A DNA stretch of 37,800 nt from Roseovarius gahaiensis (GCF_011601345.1 NZ_JAAORB010000030.1:1-37800), one strand, 5' to 3'; positions 15,613 through 24,831 are shown, numbered from the stretch's first letter. Notes: a model not told the origin generated them from the sequence alone. Program-made: numbers and translations.

Positions 15613-15697
15613 ACAATAAAACGGGCGTAGGCACAGATTGCGCGAGGGGCTTTATACTGGTAACCAAACTTGACCAGTTCAGCCCGGAGTAAAGTTC

Positions 15698-16864
15698 ATG
15701 CCCGTGATCACCTGCATTGATGACCTCAAGCGTATTTATGCACGGCGCGTGCCGCGCATGTTCTACGACTACGCGGAATCGGGCAGTTGGACCGAACAGA
15801 CCTTTCGTGAAAACACCTCGGATTTCTCGGATATCTACCTGCGCCAGCGGGTCGCGGTGGATATGGACGGGCGCAGCACCGCCAGCCAGATGATCGGGCA
15901 AGACGTGTCGATGCCCGTGGCGCTTGCCCCGGTCGGATTGACCGGGATGCAACATGCGGATGGCGAGATCAAGGCCGCCCGCGCCGCTGAAAAATTCGGT
16001 GTGCCGTTCACCTTGTCGACCATGTCGATCTGTTCGATCGAGGACGTGGCCGAAAACACCGACAAACCTTTCTGGTTTCAGGTCTACACCCTGAAAGACG
16101 ATGATTTCATGCAGCGTCTGTTTGATCGCGCGAAAGACGCCAAATGTTCGGCGGCGATGATCACGGTAGATCTGCAAGTGCTTGGGCAGCGGCACAAAGA
16201 CTTGAAAAACGGTCTGTCTGCCCCACCAAAGCTGACGGCCAAGTCGGTGGCCAACATGGCGACAAAGGTGCATTGGGGCCTTGGGATGCTGGGCACCAAG
16301 CGCCGGTCTTTCGGCAATATCGTGGGCCACGCCAAGGGCGTGACCGATCCCTCGTCGCTGAGCACATGGACCGCCGAAGCGTTCGACCCCTCGCTGAACT
16401 GGGATCGTATCCGCGAATTTCGCAAGATGTGGGATGGCCCGCTGATCATCAAGGGCATCATCGACCCGCGCGATGCGCGCGAGGCGCTCAATGTCGGGGC
16501 CGATGCGATCATCGTGTCAAATCACGGCGGGCGGCAGTTGGACGGCGCGCTGAGCGCCATTCGCGCCCTGCCCGCGATCATGGACGCGGTGGGCGACAAG
16601 ATCGAGGTTCACCTTGATAGCGGCATCCGCTCGGGGCAGGACGTGCTCAAGGCGCTCAGCCTTGGGGCCAAGGGCACCTACATCGGCCGTTCGTTCGTTT
16701 ATGGCCTTGGCGCCATGGGCGAAGCGGGCGTGACCAAAGCGCTTGAGATTATTCACAAGGAACTGGATGTCTCCATGGCCCTGTGTGGACGCACCGACGT
16801 CAAGGATTTAGACCGCGATATTCTGATGGTGCCAAAGGGGTTCGAGGGCGATTGGCAAGACTGA
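15698..16864 (+). CDS. lldD: FMN-dependent alpha-hydroxy acid (L-lactate) dehydrogenase
   Basis: Protein of 388 aa of the LldD/glycolate-oxidase family. The FMN-binding beta/alpha barrel starts at about residue 50 (LAPVGLTGMQHADGE); the catalytic base is H276 in SNHGGRQLDG; the flavin phosphate loop is DSGIRSGQDVLKALSLGA. It oxidises L-lactate or a related 2-hydroxy acid to the 2-keto acid, probably at the inner membrane with electrons passed to the respiratory chain. The ATG at 15698 has GGAG about 8 nt upstream. It appears to be a single-gene unit with no linked permease or LldR-type regulator. Confidence 0.92.
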   Translation: MPVITCIDDLKRIYARRVPRMFYDYAESGSWTEQTFRENTSDFSDIYLRQRVAVDMDGRSTASQMIGQDVSMPVALAPVGLTGMQHADGEIKAARAAEKFGVPFTLSTMSICSIEDVAENTDKPFWFQVYTLKDDDFMQRLFDRAKDAKCSAAMITVDLQVLGQRHKDLKNGLSAPPKLTAKSVANMATKVHWGLGMLGTKRRSFGNIVGHAKGVTDPSSLSTWTAEAFDPSLNWDRIREFRKMWDGPLIIKGIIDPRDAREALNVGADAIIVSNHGGRQLDGALSAIRALPAIMDAVGDKIEVHLDSGIRSGQDVLKALSLGAKGTYIGRSFVYGLGAMGEAGVTKALEIIHKELDVSMALCGRTDVKDLDRDILMVPKGFEGDWQD

Positions 16865-17055
16865 TACCAGTCTTGCCTTGACCGTGATCCAGCCACGATG
16901 GCCCGCCCGGCATCATACCGTCCCCAGACCGCGCCAAGGATTCCGCGCAAGATTGGACTTTCGCCCTTTTCATACAGGCTAATACGGTCTATACGCGCGG
17001 CTTCACGCGGGGTTACAGCCTTGGAGGAACCCTGCCCTAACATACGGAGAATACA

Positions 17056-17709
17056 ATGGCTGGAGAAATTCCTGATCTTCACGCCCAGGAACGCACGGGG
17101 ACGGGCAAGGGCGCCGCTCGTGCAGCACGTCGTGCACATATGGTTCCGGGCATCGTTTTTGGTGGTGACGTCGATCCGCTTCCGATCCAGATCCCTTACA
17201 ACGCCCTGATCAAAAAACTGAGGCAAGGCCGCTTCAAGTCGACCCTGTTCAACCTCAAGGTTGACGGGCACGACGACGTGCGGGTGATCTGCCGTGACGT
17301 TCAGCGGGATATCGTCAAAGACCTGCCCACGCACCTTGACCTGATGCGCCTGCGCCGCACGACCAAGATCAACCTGTTTATCCCGGTTGAATTCATCAAC
17401 GAGGAAGAAGCCCCCGGCATCAAGAAGGGCGGCGTTGTGACTGTGGTTCGCAACGAGGTTGAGCTGGTTGTCACCGCTGGCGATATCCCTGAAAAGATCA
17501 CCGTTGATCTGTCGGGTATGGATATCGGCGATACCTACACCATCAGCCAAGTCGACCTGCCCACCGGGGCAAAGCCGACCATCGACCGCGACTTTGTGAT
17601 CTGTAACGTCTCGGCGCCGTCGGCGCTGAAGTCGGCAGACGACGAAGACGACGCCGAAGAAAGCGCAGAAGTGCCGACTGTCGGTGAAGACGAAGTGGCC
17701 GAAGACTAA
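17056..17709 (+). CDS. rplY: 50S ribosomal protein L25/Ctc
   Basis: Long (Ctc-type) form of L25, 217 aa. The N-terminal 5S rRNA-binding beta-barrel (about 5-95) precedes the C-terminal TL5-type beta domain (about 100-190), and there is a very acidic tail ([11 protein letters not shown]...VGEDEVAED). The ATG at 17056 follows GGAG. It is followed by a hairpin terminator. rplY-pth linkage is common in bacteria; here a minus-strand methyltransferase gene lies between them. Confidence 0.97.
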   Translation: MAGEIPDLHAQERTGTGKGAARAARRAHMVPGIVFGGDVDPLPIQIPYNALIKKLRQGRFKSTLFNLKVDGHDDVRVICRDVQRDIVKDLPTHLDLMRLRRTTKINLFIPVEFINEEEAPGIKKGGVVTVVRNEVELVVTAGDIPEKITVDLSGMDIGDTYTISQVDLPTGAKPTIDRDFVICNVSAPSALKSADDEDDAEESAEVPTVGEDEVAED

Positions 17710-17735
17710 ACCCCTTTGGGTTTGAAATGATTGCG

Positions 17736-17768
17736 AAAACGCGGGCCTCAACAGGCTCGCGTTTTTAT
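17736..17768 (+). terminator. Rho-independent terminator of rplY
   Basis: AACGCGGGCCT / AGGCTCGCGTT form an 11-bp stem with one mismatch around a CAAC loop, followed by TTTTATTT. It lies 27 bp after the rplY stop. Its tail overlaps the end of the convergent FkbM gene, so it may also terminate that gene. Confidence 0.8.
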
Positions 17769-18445
17769 TTGTGCCGCAACCTGCGAAATCCCAGTATCCG
17801 CCCTCTGGACGGACCCGGATCATAGGTCAGCCCCGACGCCGACAGGCAATCAACGATTTTCTTGATCATGGTATCGGGATAGCGTCCGGGGTGCAGTTCC
17901 ATCATCACGCTGCGCACATGGGCAGGCCAAAGCTCATCGAACAAGGTTTGTTCCGCGCCTTCGATATCCATGATCACGATATGCGGGCGATACCGGGCCA
18001 TCAGATCGGACAAGCGCAGCAAAGGCACATTGACGAGGGTCTCGGGCTTCGCCCCCTCCCGCGCGATCGACGCCCCCCAAAACGCCTTTGTGCGTTCAAA
18101 TTCGATGGTTTCACCCGTATCCGCCTGCCCCGTCACCGCCCCATGCACAACCGTCACGTCGGCAAACCCATTGCGCTCTAGATTGCCGCGCACCACGGGC
18201 AGCATATCGGGATTGGCCTCAACCGTGGTCACGTTTTCGGGCCCGGCAATCGCCGCGCAGATCGACGCGATATAGCCAAGGCCCGAGCCAAGCTCCAAAA
18301 CCCGGGTGTCGCCACGCACCCGCATCAAGGCTGCGTTGGCCTCGTGGCCTTCGTAGCGGCCGTTTTCAAGTTTCTCGGCAATCCGCTTGCTCAGCAGTGC
18401 GTCGGGGATCTGGAGTTTTACGCCATTAATCTCGTATTCAGCCAT
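17765..18445 (-). CDS. FkbM-family SAM-dependent methyltransferase
   Basis: Protein of 226 aa. The SAM-binding motif I is VLELGSGLGYIASICAA (about residues 50-66), followed by the acidic residue of motif II in TTVEANPDM, and the FkbM-typical IVIMDIEGAEQTLFDE segment is near the C-terminus. The family O-methylates diverse small molecules or sugars; the substrate here is unknown. The start at 18445 (MAEYEINGVKL) has AAGGG 6 nt upstream and is preferred over the longer frame to 18577, which would run into the pth region. It is a lone minus-strand gene wedged between rplY and pth. Confidence 0.85.
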   Translation of the reverse strand: MAEYEINGVKLQIPDALLSKRIAEKLENGRYEGHEANAALMRVRGDTRVLELGSGLGYIASICAAIAGPENVTTVEANPDMLPVVRGNLERNGFADVTVVHGAVTGQADTGETIEFERTKAFWGASIAREGAKPETLVNVPLLRLSDLMARYRPHIVIMDIEGAEQTLFDELWPAHVRSVMMELHPGRYPDTMIKKIVDCLSASGLTYDPGPSRGRILGFRRLRHK

Positions 18446-18518
18446 TTCGATCCCTTGTTCGTTGATTCCGCACGCTATGACGCTTAGACCACAATCACCA
18501 AAGACAGGGGCAACGGCA

Positions 18519-19202
18519 ATGCTACTATTTGTGGGTTTGGGAAATCCCGGCACCAAATACGCGAAGAACCGGCACAATATCGGTTTTATGGCGTTGGAGC
18601 GGATCGCCGAAGATAATGGATTCGGACCGTGGAAGCAAAAATTTCAGGCCGAGCTGTGCGAAGGCCGGCTGGGGGCTGAAAAAGTCATTCTTCTCAAGCC
18701 CTTGACCTTCATGAACCTCAGCGGCCAATCGGTCGGAGAGGCGATGCGCTTCTACAAGCTAACCCCCCAAGAAATAACGGTTTTCCATGATGAGCTTGAT
18801 CTTGCCCCCGGTAAGGCACGCGTCAAGATGGGCGGGGGACATGCCGGGCATAATGGCTTGCGCTCAATCCATCAGCACATCAGCGAAGACTACCAAAGGG
18901 TCAGGCTTGGCATTGGTCATCCCGGGCGCAAGGAATTGGTGGCGCAGTACGTCCTGCAGGATTTCGCCAAGGCGGATGCCGAGTGGCTGGACGATCTGAT
19001 GCGGGGCCTCAGCGATGGGGCGCCAGAGCTGGCGAATGGGAAAAAAGACAAATTCCTCAACGCGATAGCACAACGCATGGCGCCAGCAAAACCCGCCAAA
19101 CCCAAGCCCCAAGCCCAAGCGAGACCGGCGGAAACGCCGGACAAGCCGCCCGCCGAGGACACACGAAGCCCGATGCAGAAACTGGTCGACAAGTTCCGCT
19201 GA
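18519..19202 (+). CDS. pth: Peptidyl-tRNA hydrolase
   Basis: Protein of 227 aa that releases tRNA from stalled peptidyl-tRNA. Family motifs are VGLGNPGTKYAKNRHNIGF (catalytic H19), KPLTFMNLSGQSV, FHDELDL (catalytic Asp) and GGGHAGHNGLRSI. The C-terminal about 40 residues are a Pro/Ala/Lys-rich extension ending in MQKLVDKFR, longer than E. coli Pth. The ATG at 18519 follows AGGGG by 8 nt; the longer frame overlapping the FkbM gene is rejected. Confidence 0.97.
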   Translation: MLLFVGLGNPGTKYAKNRHNIGFMALERIAEDNGFGPWKQKFQAELCEGRLGAEKVILLKPLTFMNLSGQSVGEAMRFYKLTPQEITVFHDELDLAPGKARVKMGGGHAGHNGLRSIHQHISEDYQRVRLGIGHPGRKELVAQYVLQDFAKADAEWLDDLMRGLSDGAPELANGKKDKFLNAIAQRMAPAKPAKPKPQAQARPAETPDKPPAEDTRSPMQKLVDKFR

Positions 19203-19328
19203 GCGGTCGCAATCACCCCTGCCCCGGCGCACAGACCTTGGATGCACATACATCGGACCACGGCGTCACACTGGACGCAGGCGCACGGGGATGCTTTTCT
19301 ATTCCAAGCCAAATCAGGGGTAACGAAC

Positions 19329-20492
19329 ATGAATTCCGCCATGAAATGGGGGTTTCGGATAATTTTGATGGCCGGATTGGTCGCTGTCGTGGTCGGTCTG
19401 TGGAAACGCGAAGAGATCGCGCGCCTATGGGCGGTCAACACCTTGTTCGACGAAGATCGTATCGTTGCAAATTTCTCGAACATGCAGCGGGCCTTTCTGA
19501 CGGTGCCGGTCGCGCGCGGGGACGGGCCGGTGTCGCCCCTGCCAGAGGGCCGGCAGATGACTTTGCCCGAGGGTGTCGAAGATTGGATCGCGTCACGGGA
19601 TCTGACATCGCTTTTGGTGCTGCATGACGGGCGTATCGTGCATGAAAGTTACCACAAGGGCACCGGCCCCGACGATTTGCGCATAAGCTGGTCGATGGCC
19701 AAAAGCTATTTGTCGGTGCTGTTTGGCATCCTGCTTGAGGAAGGTGCAATAAGCTCCATCGACGCGCCGGTGTTACGCTATGCGCCGCAATTGGCCGACA
19801 GCGCATATGACGGGGCCACGATCCGACACATCCTGCAAATGACCAGTGGTGTCGAATTCGACGAAGATTATCTGGACTACGACTCGGACATCAACCGCAT
19901 GGGCCGGGTGTTGGCACTGGGCGGCTCGATGGACGGGTTCGCGGCAGGCTTGGCCGCGCGGGCCGGACAGCCGGGGGCAGCGTGGAAATATGTTTCGATC
20001 GACACGCATGTGCTGGGCATGATCATTCGCGGGGCCACCGGGCGCGACATCCCCGATGTGATGAGCGAGAAAGTGATCGCCCCCCTTGGTCTGGAAACCG
20101 CCCCCTATTACCTGAGCGACGGCAACGGCGTGGCCTTTGTTCTGGGCGGGCTGAACATGCGCACCCGCGATTACGCGCGGTTCGGCCTGATGGTGGAACA
20201 GATGGGCGCCTATCAGGGCCGTCAGGTGGTGCACGCAGGGTGGATCGAAGACGCGACCACGGCCAGTGCCCCGACCGCGCAGGGCCAGATGGGCTATGGC
20301 TATCAATGGTGGATCCCCGTGGGGGCCCCCAAGGGCATCTTCATGGCGCGTGGGATTTATGGGCAATATATCTACATTGATCAGAACCGCGATATCGTGA
20401 TCGTGGTCACAGCCGCAGACCGCAATTTCCGCGCGCCCGGCGCGCATGCAGAAAACGTGACCATGATGCGGCGCATTGCCGATGCGCTATAG
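19329..20492 (+). CDS. Membrane-anchored serine hydrolase, beta-lactamase fold
   Basis: Protein of 387 aa with an N-terminal hydrophobic segment (about 9-25) that should anchor it facing the periplasm. The catalytic domain shows S122-M-A-K125 (SxxK) and Y221-V-S223 in the YxN position, as in class C beta-lactamase/6-aminohexanoate-dimer-hydrolase relatives, plus GYQWWIPVG and GIYGQYIYIDQ near the C-terminus. It is probably an esterase or amidase rather than a true beta-lactamase; the substrate is unknown. The ATG at 19329 has AGGGG about 10 nt upstream. Confidence 0.88.
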   Translation: MNSAMKWGFRIILMAGLVAVVVGLWKREEIARLWAVNTLFDEDRIVANFSNMQRAFLTVPVARGDGPVSPLPEGRQMTLPEGVEDWIASRDLTSLLVLHDGRIVHESYHKGTGPDDLRISWSMAKSYLSVLFGILLEEGAISSIDAPVLRYAPQLADSAYDGATIRHILQMTSGVEFDEDYLDYDSDINRMGRVLALGGSMDGFAAGLAARAGQPGAAWKYVSIDTHVLGMIIRGATGRDIPDVMSEKVIAPLGLETAPYYLSDGNGVAFVLGGLNMRTRDYARFGLMVEQMGAYQGRQVVHAGWIEDATTASAPTAQGQMGYGYQWWIPVGAPKGIFMARGIYGQYIYIDQNRDIVIVVTAADRNFRAPGAHAENVTMMRRIADAL

Positions 20493-20552
20493 GTGGTTGA
20501 ACCGGGCCTGTCTGTCCTATCTAGTGAACATGTGAAAAATAACGGGGGTGTT

Positions 20553-20873
20553 ATGGGCTTTATCGCGATGAACCGCTTTCAGGTGCGTCATGGGTATGAG
20601 ACACAGTTTGAAACCATGTGGGCCGAACGTGAAAGCCGCCTAAAGGAAATGGGCGGCTTTCGGGAATTTCGCCTTTTGAAAGGGCCCGACGGCGACGGGT
20701 ATCGCCTATATTCCAGCCATGTGGTCTGGGACAGCCGCGATGCGTTCGAGGCATGGACCAAATCCCGGCAATTTCGCGATGCCCATAAGGATGCAGGCCA
20801 ATCAAAGACGCAAGACGCGCTGATGGGGCCGCCTACATTCGAAGGCTTCGACACCGTGCTGCACGAGGGGTGA
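20553..20873 (+). CDS. ABM-domain (heme-oxygenase/monooxygenase-like) protein
   Basis: Protein of 106 aa with a single antibiotic-biosynthesis-monooxygenase (dimeric ferredoxin-like barrel) domain: FIAMNRFQVRHGYETQFETM, then FREFRLLKGPDGDGYRLYSS and WDSRDAFEAWTKSRQFRDAH. This pattern resembles the IsdG/HmoA heme-degrading group, including the Asn in AMNRF and the Trp/His in the C-terminal half. Heme degradation is plausible but not proven. The ATG at 20553 follows GGGGGTG. Confidence 0.75.
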   Translation: MGFIAMNRFQVRHGYETQFETMWAERESRLKEMGGFREFRLLKGPDGDGYRLYSSHVVWDSRDAFEAWTKSRQFRDAHKDAGQSKTQDALMGPPTFEGFDTVLHEG

Positions 20874-20919
20874 AATCGTCGCAAGGCGTGCTACCTTAAT
20901 ACCAAACGGAGAGTGTGCG

Positions 20920-21297
20920 ATGATTGGCAAAGATGACCCGGTAAATGTTCTGGGCGGCGTATTGAAAGAATGTTCGCAAGACCCGGTCACGGGGTTTTTC
21001 CGTGACGGCCATTGCAACACCTGCGCCGAGGATCAGGGCAGCCACACCGTATGCGCCTTAATGACAGCCGAGTTTCTGGCGTTTTCCAAATATGTCGGCA
21101 ACGATCTTAGCACGCCGCGCCTTGAGTTCGGCTTTGCCGGATTGAAGCCGGGCGATCAGTGGTGCCTGTGCGCCGCACGCTTCCTGCAGGCCCATGACGA
21201 AGGCTGCGCGCCGCAAGTTCAGCTTGAGGCCACGCATAAGCGCGCACTGGAAATCGTGCCGCTGCGCGTTTTGGAAGAACACGCCGCGCCTGTTTGA
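20920..21297 (+). CDS. DUF2237 family protein
   Basis: Protein of 125 aa. It matches the DUF2237 pattern: NVLGGVLKECSQDPVTGFFR, then CNTCAEDQGSHTVCALMTAEFL, FSKYVGNDLSTPRLEFGFAGLKPGD and WCLCAARFLQA. Several conserved cysteines (CNTC, VC, WCLC) are visible. The function is unknown in the literature as far as I know. It is in the same direction as the ABM gene 46 bp upstream. Confidence 0.85.
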   Translation: MIGKDDPVNVLGGVLKECSQDPVTGFFRDGHCNTCAEDQGSHTVCALMTAEFLAFSKYVGNDLSTPRLEFGFAGLKPGDQWCLCAARFLQAHDEGCAPQVQLEATHKRALEIVPLRVLEEHAAPV

Positions 21298-21461
21298 TGG
21301 CCAGTTTGACCGTCTGACCGGGCGTGCCGGCCGCGCGCCGTTGCGGCAGGGTTATCGGCACACGCGCGACAATCAAGACAACCTAAAAATGGCAGCCTAT
21401 GATCTGGGTCCGATCATGGCGGCGCAGTGGGATTGGGCATGTCTCGCGGATGGACGGCACG

Positions 21462-21489
21462 AAAACCCCCGGTGCCAGTGGCCCGGGGG
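21462..21489 (-). terminator. Terminator of trpB
   Basis: On the minus strand CCCCCGG ... CCGGGGG forms a 7-bp GC-rich stem, followed by TTTT (21465-21462). It lies about 35 bp after the trpB stop. Confidence 0.65.
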
Positions 21490-21524
21490 TATAGATTGCG
21501 CTTCATAAACCGGGGTTTACAGGC

Positions 21525-22754
21525 TCAATCGGCGTCCTTCATATCAAAGCCGAGGTGCCGCGCGACCGTGAAGATATCCTTGTCTCCACGGCCACACATG
21601 TTCATTACCAACAGGTGATCTGCAGGCAAGTCGGGGGCGATCTTCATCACATGCGCCAGCGCGTGACTGGGTTCAAGCGCAGGGATTATCCCCTCTTTCT
21701 CACAACACAGCTGAAACGCCTCAAGCGCCTCTTTGTCGGTGATTGACACGTATTGCGCGCGGCCAATATCGTGCAGCCAGCTGTGCTCGGGCCCGATGCC
21801 GGGGTAATCCAGACCCGCCGAGATGGAATAACCTTCGAGGATCTGGCCATCGCCATCCTGCAACAGATAGGTGCGGTTGCCATGCAGCACGCCGGGGCGG
21901 CCCCCGGTCAGACTGGCGCAATGCTCCATCTTGGCATTGACCCCCTTGCCACCGGCCTCAACCCCGATGACGTTGACGGATTTGTCGTCGAGGAACGGAT
22001 AAAACAAGCCCATGGCGTTCGAGCCACCGCCGATGGCCGCAATGATGGTATCGGGCAGGCGGCCTTCGGCGGCCTGCATCTGTTCGCGGGTTTCCTTGCC
22101 AATGATCGCTTGGAAGTCACGGACCATGGCCGGGTAAGGGTGGGGCCCAGCCACAGTGCCGATGCAATAAAAGGTATCACGCACATTGGTAACCCAGTCG
22201 CGCAGCGCATCGTTCATCGCGTCCTTGAGCGTGCCGCGCCCGCTGGTGACGGGGATCACTTCGGCCCCCAAAAGGCGCATACGGAACACGTTGGGTTTTT
22301 GCCGTTCGACATCATGCGCGCCCATGTAAACCACGCATTTCAGACCAAACTTAGCGCAGACCGTGGCCGTGGCCACACCGTGCTGCCCGGCGCCGGTTTC
22401 GGCAATGATGCGGGTTTTGCCCATGCGGCGGGCCAGGATAATCTGGCCCAGCACATTGTTGATCTTGTGCGCGCCGGTATGGTTCAGCTCGTCCCGCTTA
22501 AGATAAATCTTGGCCCCGCCCAGATGTTTGGTCAGCCGGTCGGCGTAATACAGCGGACTGGGACGGCCGACATAGTGTGTCCACAGATCGTGCATTTCGT
22601 CCCAGAAAGACTGATCGGTTTTGGCGTGTTCGTACTGCTGTTCCAGTTCCAGAATCAGCGGCATCAGCGTTTCAGATACGAAGCGCCCGCCGAAATCACC
22701 GAACCGGCCCTTTTCGTCAGGTCCGGTCATGAAAGAATTGAAAAGGTCGTTCAT
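21525..22754 (-). CDS. trpB: Tryptophan synthase beta subunit
   Basis: PLP enzyme of 409 aa that condenses indole with L-serine to tryptophan. The Schiff-base lysine is K97 in [15 protein letters not shown]; the PLP phosphate loop appears as [10 protein letters not shown]. The ATG at 22754 ([23 protein letters not shown]) fits the family; the frame is open to 22952, but that extension would translate the palindrome array. It is downstream of trpF and a 77-aa gene on the minus strand, separated from them by the palindromic repeats. Confidence 0.97.
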   Translation of the reverse strand: MNDLFNSFMTGPDEKGRFGDFGGRFVSETLMPLILELEQQYEHAKTDQSFWDEMHDLWTHYVGRPSPLYYADRLTKHLGGAKIYLKRDELNHTGAHKINNVLGQIILARRMGKTRIIAETGAGQHGVATATVCAKFGLKCVVYMGAHDVERQKPNVFRMRLLGAEVIPVTSGRGTLKDAMNDALRDWVTNVRDTFYCIGTVAGPHPYPAMVRDFQAIIGKETREQMQAAEGRLPDTIIAAIGGGSNAMGLFYPFLDDKSVNVIGVEAGGKGVNAKMEHCASLTGGRPGVLHGNRTYLLQDGDGQILEGYSISAGLDYPGIGPEHSWLHDIGRAQYVSITDKEALEAFQLCCEKEGIIPALEPSHALAHVMKIAPDLPADHLLVMNMCGRGDKDIFTVARHLGFDMKDAD

Positions 22755-22846
22755 CGTGTCTGCCTTCCCGTCTGGGCCTTGGTCCTGTTGTTCAATATGG
22801 GACGTATCTGTGATTTTCCAGCGAAAACCGACTAGAGCCGAGATAG

Positions 22847-22942
22847 AAGGCGTTTCGAAACGCCTTTGACACGTGGTTTGCAAACCACGTGTCAAAGCCG
22901 CTGATAAGCGGCTTGGGGCAAGGGCTTTCGAAAGCCCTTGCC
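22847..22942. repeat. Array of four consecutive palindromes upstream of trpB
   Basis: Four back-to-back palindromes: 22847-22866 (20 bp, perfect, half AAGGCGTTTC), 22864-22897 (34 bp, perfect, half CTTTGACACGTGGTTTG), 22895-22914 (8-bp stem AAGCCGCT, GATA loop), and 22917-22942 (26 bp, perfect, half GGCAAGGGCTTTC). Neighbouring units overlap by 2-3 bp or are separated by 2 bp. The array lies between the 77-aa gene (stop at 22949) and trpB (start at 22754) and would form a row of hairpins in the mRNA. It resembles a dispersed intergenic repeat, but no second copy is in the window. Confidence 0.85.
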
Positions 22943-22948
22943 GGTCCA

Positions 22949-23182
22949 TCACCGGGATACGCGTCGAATTGGGGCTGAATTGCAGAATACAACGAAATGA
23001 CGGCCATTTTCGACAGCCTGAAACCCGCGGTCCCGCACCGCAGCGGCAAAGGCCGCGCGACCGACCAACCGCTCCACATCGCGTATCTGGCGTTTGACCA
23101 CACCGCCACGGCGCGCCTCTTGCGAAGAGAAGAGTTGGTCAAGCCATAGTTCGCGCGTCAGATATTCGGGCAATCCACTCAT
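22949..23182 (-). CDS. Small hypothetical protein between trpF and trpB
   Basis: Protein of 77 aa, [20 protein letters not shown]..., with a C-terminal stretch [24 protein letters not shown]. It starts with ATG at 23182, 35 bp after trpF and in the same direction, with acidic and basic residues mixed like a soluble protein. I do not recognise a named domain; my impression is that similar small proteins accompany trpF in Rhodobacterales, but this is from memory. The gene ends 6 bp before the palindrome array. Confidence 0.6.
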   Translation of the reverse strand: MSGLPEYLTRELWLDQLFSSQEARRGGVVKRQIRDVERLVGRAAFAAAVRDRGFQAVENGRHFVVFCNSAPIRRVSR

Positions 23183-23217
23183 GCGCCGAGCATGACCTTA
23201 TGGTGGTTAATTCAGGA

Positions 23218-23871
23218 TTAACGCGCGCCGGATTGCGCCGCCTCGACAAAGGCACGCATCAATGCGCCATCCTTCACGCCCTCTGCGCTTTCAACTCCCG
23301 AAGATACATCAAGCTGACGCGCGCCCGTCAGCCGCACGGCCTGTGCCGCATTGTCGGGCGTCAGCCCACCGGCCAGCATCCACGGCACCGGCCAACGACG
23401 CCCTGCAATCAGGTTCCAGTCAAAGGCCAGCGCGTTGCCGCCGGGCCGATCAGCCCCCTTGGGCGGCTTGGCATCGACCAGCAACTGGTCCGCCACGCGC
23501 CCGTATGTTTCAAGCTGAGGCAGATCATCGGCGTCTGAAATGCCAACCGCTTTCATCACCGGCAGACCATAGCGCGACTTGACCTCGGCCACACGCTCGG
23601 GTGTCTCGGACCCGTGCAGTTGCAACATATCAAGCGGCACCTGTTGGGTCAGCGCGTCCAGCATCGCATCATCGGCATCTACGGTCAGCGCGACTTTCAT
23701 GATACCCACCGGCACAGCGGTTGCCATGAATGCCGCATCCTCAAGCACAAGATGCCGCGGGGACTTGGGAAAAAACACGAACCCCACATACGACGCGCCC
23801 GCCAAAATGGCGGCGGGGATATCTGCGGGGTCTGTCAGCCCGCAAATTTTAACTTTGATGTCGTTGCCCAT
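23218..23871 (-). CDS. trpF: Phosphoribosylanthranilate isomerase
   Basis: TIM-barrel protein of 217 aa that performs the Amadori rearrangement of PRA to CdRP in tryptophan synthesis. The signature KVKICGLTD with the catalytic Cys is at the N-terminus; LQLHGSE and [10 protein letters not shown] are family motifs, and the catalytic Asp is in [10 protein letters not shown]. It lies 10 bp after lapA in the minus-strand operon that leads to trpB. Confidence 0.97.
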   Translation of the reverse strand: MGNDIKVKICGLTDPADIPAAILAGASYVGFVFFPKSPRHLVLEDAAFMATAVPVGIMKVALTVDADDAMLDALTQQVPLDMLQLHGSETPERVAEVKSRYGLPVMKAVGISDADDLPQLETYGRVADQLLVDAKPPKGADRPGGNALAFDWNLIAGRRWPVPWMLAGGLTPDNAAQAVRLTGARQLDVSSGVESAEGVKDGALMRAFVEAAQSGAR

Positions 23872-23881
23872 GGGCGGCGGT

Positions 23882-24232
23882 TTAGCTGGCCTCGTCCAAA
23901 ATGGCCAGCACGTCGTCCTTGTCCTTGTGCTTTTCGCCTTTCAGACGCTGAATTTCAGCGCGCAGCGCGCTGAGTTCGCGGGCCTTGCGCGCAGCCTCGG
24001 CGCGTTCGCCATGTTCGCGAATCCATTCCCAGATCAACCCGACAATCAGGCCAAGTAGGATACCGCCGAAGATCACGACGAACAACGGCAGTTCATAGCT
24101 GGGGTTCAGCGCCGCAAGCCCGGACAATTCGTCGGGCAGCACCCTGACCTGCACGATGTTGCGGTTGGCCAAGGCAATGAGGATCAGCGCCAGCGCGAAG
24201 ATGGCAATCGAAGCATAGCGGATGTAACGCAT
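23882..24232 (-). CDS. lapA: LapA-domain (DUF1049) membrane protein
   Basis: Protein of 116 aa with two hydrophobic segments (about 5-23 and 48-68), then a charged, probably coiled-coil C-terminus ([22 protein letters not shown]). Segment order and size fit LapA/DUF1049 proteins, which in E. coli act in lipopolysaccharide assembly and LpxC control. The start codon overlaps the ihfB stop by one base (TGATG). Linkage to ihfB is typical in proteobacteria. Confidence 0.85.
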   Translation of the reverse strand: MRYIRYASIAIFALALILIALANRNIVQVRVLPDELSGLAALNPSYELPLFVVIFGGILLGLIVGLIWEWIREHGERAEAARKARELSALRAEIQRLKGEKHKDKDDVLAILDEAS

Positions 24233-24516
24233 CAGGATTTCCCGTTCAGCCGGTCACGCAGCAATTTTCCCGCTTTGAAAAACGGCACGTGTTTCTCGTC
24301 AACATGCACGGATTCACCCGTGCGCGGATTGCGCCCCACACGAGCGTCGCGCTTTTTCACCGAGAACGCCCCGAACCCGCGCAACTCGACGCGGTTGCCC
24401 TGCGCCATGGCGGAGGTGATTTCATTGAAAATCGTGTTCACTATACGCTCGACATCGCGTTGATAGAGGTGCGGGTTTTCGTCGGCAATTTTCTGGATCA
24501 GTTCCGATCGGATCAT
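24232..24516 (-). CDS. ihfB: Integration host factor subunit beta
   Basis: DNA-bending HU/IHF-family protein of 94 aa. [50 protein letters not shown] and [25 protein letters not shown] are diagnostic, including the intercalating Pro in RNPRTGE. It partners with IHF-alpha, encoded elsewhere. It lies about 315 bp after rpsA, with its own promoter region. Confidence 0.96.
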   Translation of the reverse strand: MIRSELIQKIADENPHLYQRDVERIVNTIFNEITSAMAQGNRVELRGFGAFSVKKRDARVGRNPRTGESVHVDEKHVPFFKAGKLLRDRLNGKS

Positions 24517-24632
24517 CGTCCCCCCCGAGGATTGTTTTTGTCTGGGCGCATCAGGTCGCTACACTGAACTATAGTCAGGATCTGGAAAAACCGAAACAGA
24601 AAGGCCACGCGTTACGGCATGAATTCGCTTTA

Positions 24633-24655
24633 TTTTTCCCGCTTAGCGGGAAAAA
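24633..24655. terminator. Symmetric hairpin with A/T tails (bidirectional)
   Basis: TTTTTCCCGC, a 3-nt loop and GCGGGAAAAA make a perfect 10-bp stem whose flanks are T-rich on either strand. It lies between the rpsA terminator and ihfB. It could be a second terminator of rpsA transcripts or a leader structure of ihfB. Confidence 0.5.
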
Positions 24656-24773
24656 CACCGGCAACCAGGCAATGTCAGGCCGTCGGCTAACCATTCAAAG
24701 ATGATTTTGCAGTGCAGAAAAAGTGTTGATTCGCAAAGGGAAAGCCCAAAACAACTTTGCCGACACCCACGCA

Positions 24774-24806
24774 AATAAAAACGGCCCCGCCGGGAAGGCG
24801 GGGCCG
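24774..24806 (-). terminator. Rho-independent terminator of rpsA
   Basis: On the minus strand CGGCCCCGCC / GGCGGGGCCG forms a 10-bp perfect stem with a short loop, followed by TTTTTATTT. It lies about 25 bp after the rpsA stop. A second small hairpin (TGCCTG-TGT-CAGGCA, 24811-24825) lies between it and the gene. Confidence 0.85.
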
Positions 24807-24831
24807 CACATGCCTGTGTCAGGCACAAAGC

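Noticed and set aside
21753..22835. 360-codon plus-strand frame
   Set aside because: Antisense shadow of trpB with no recognisable domain.
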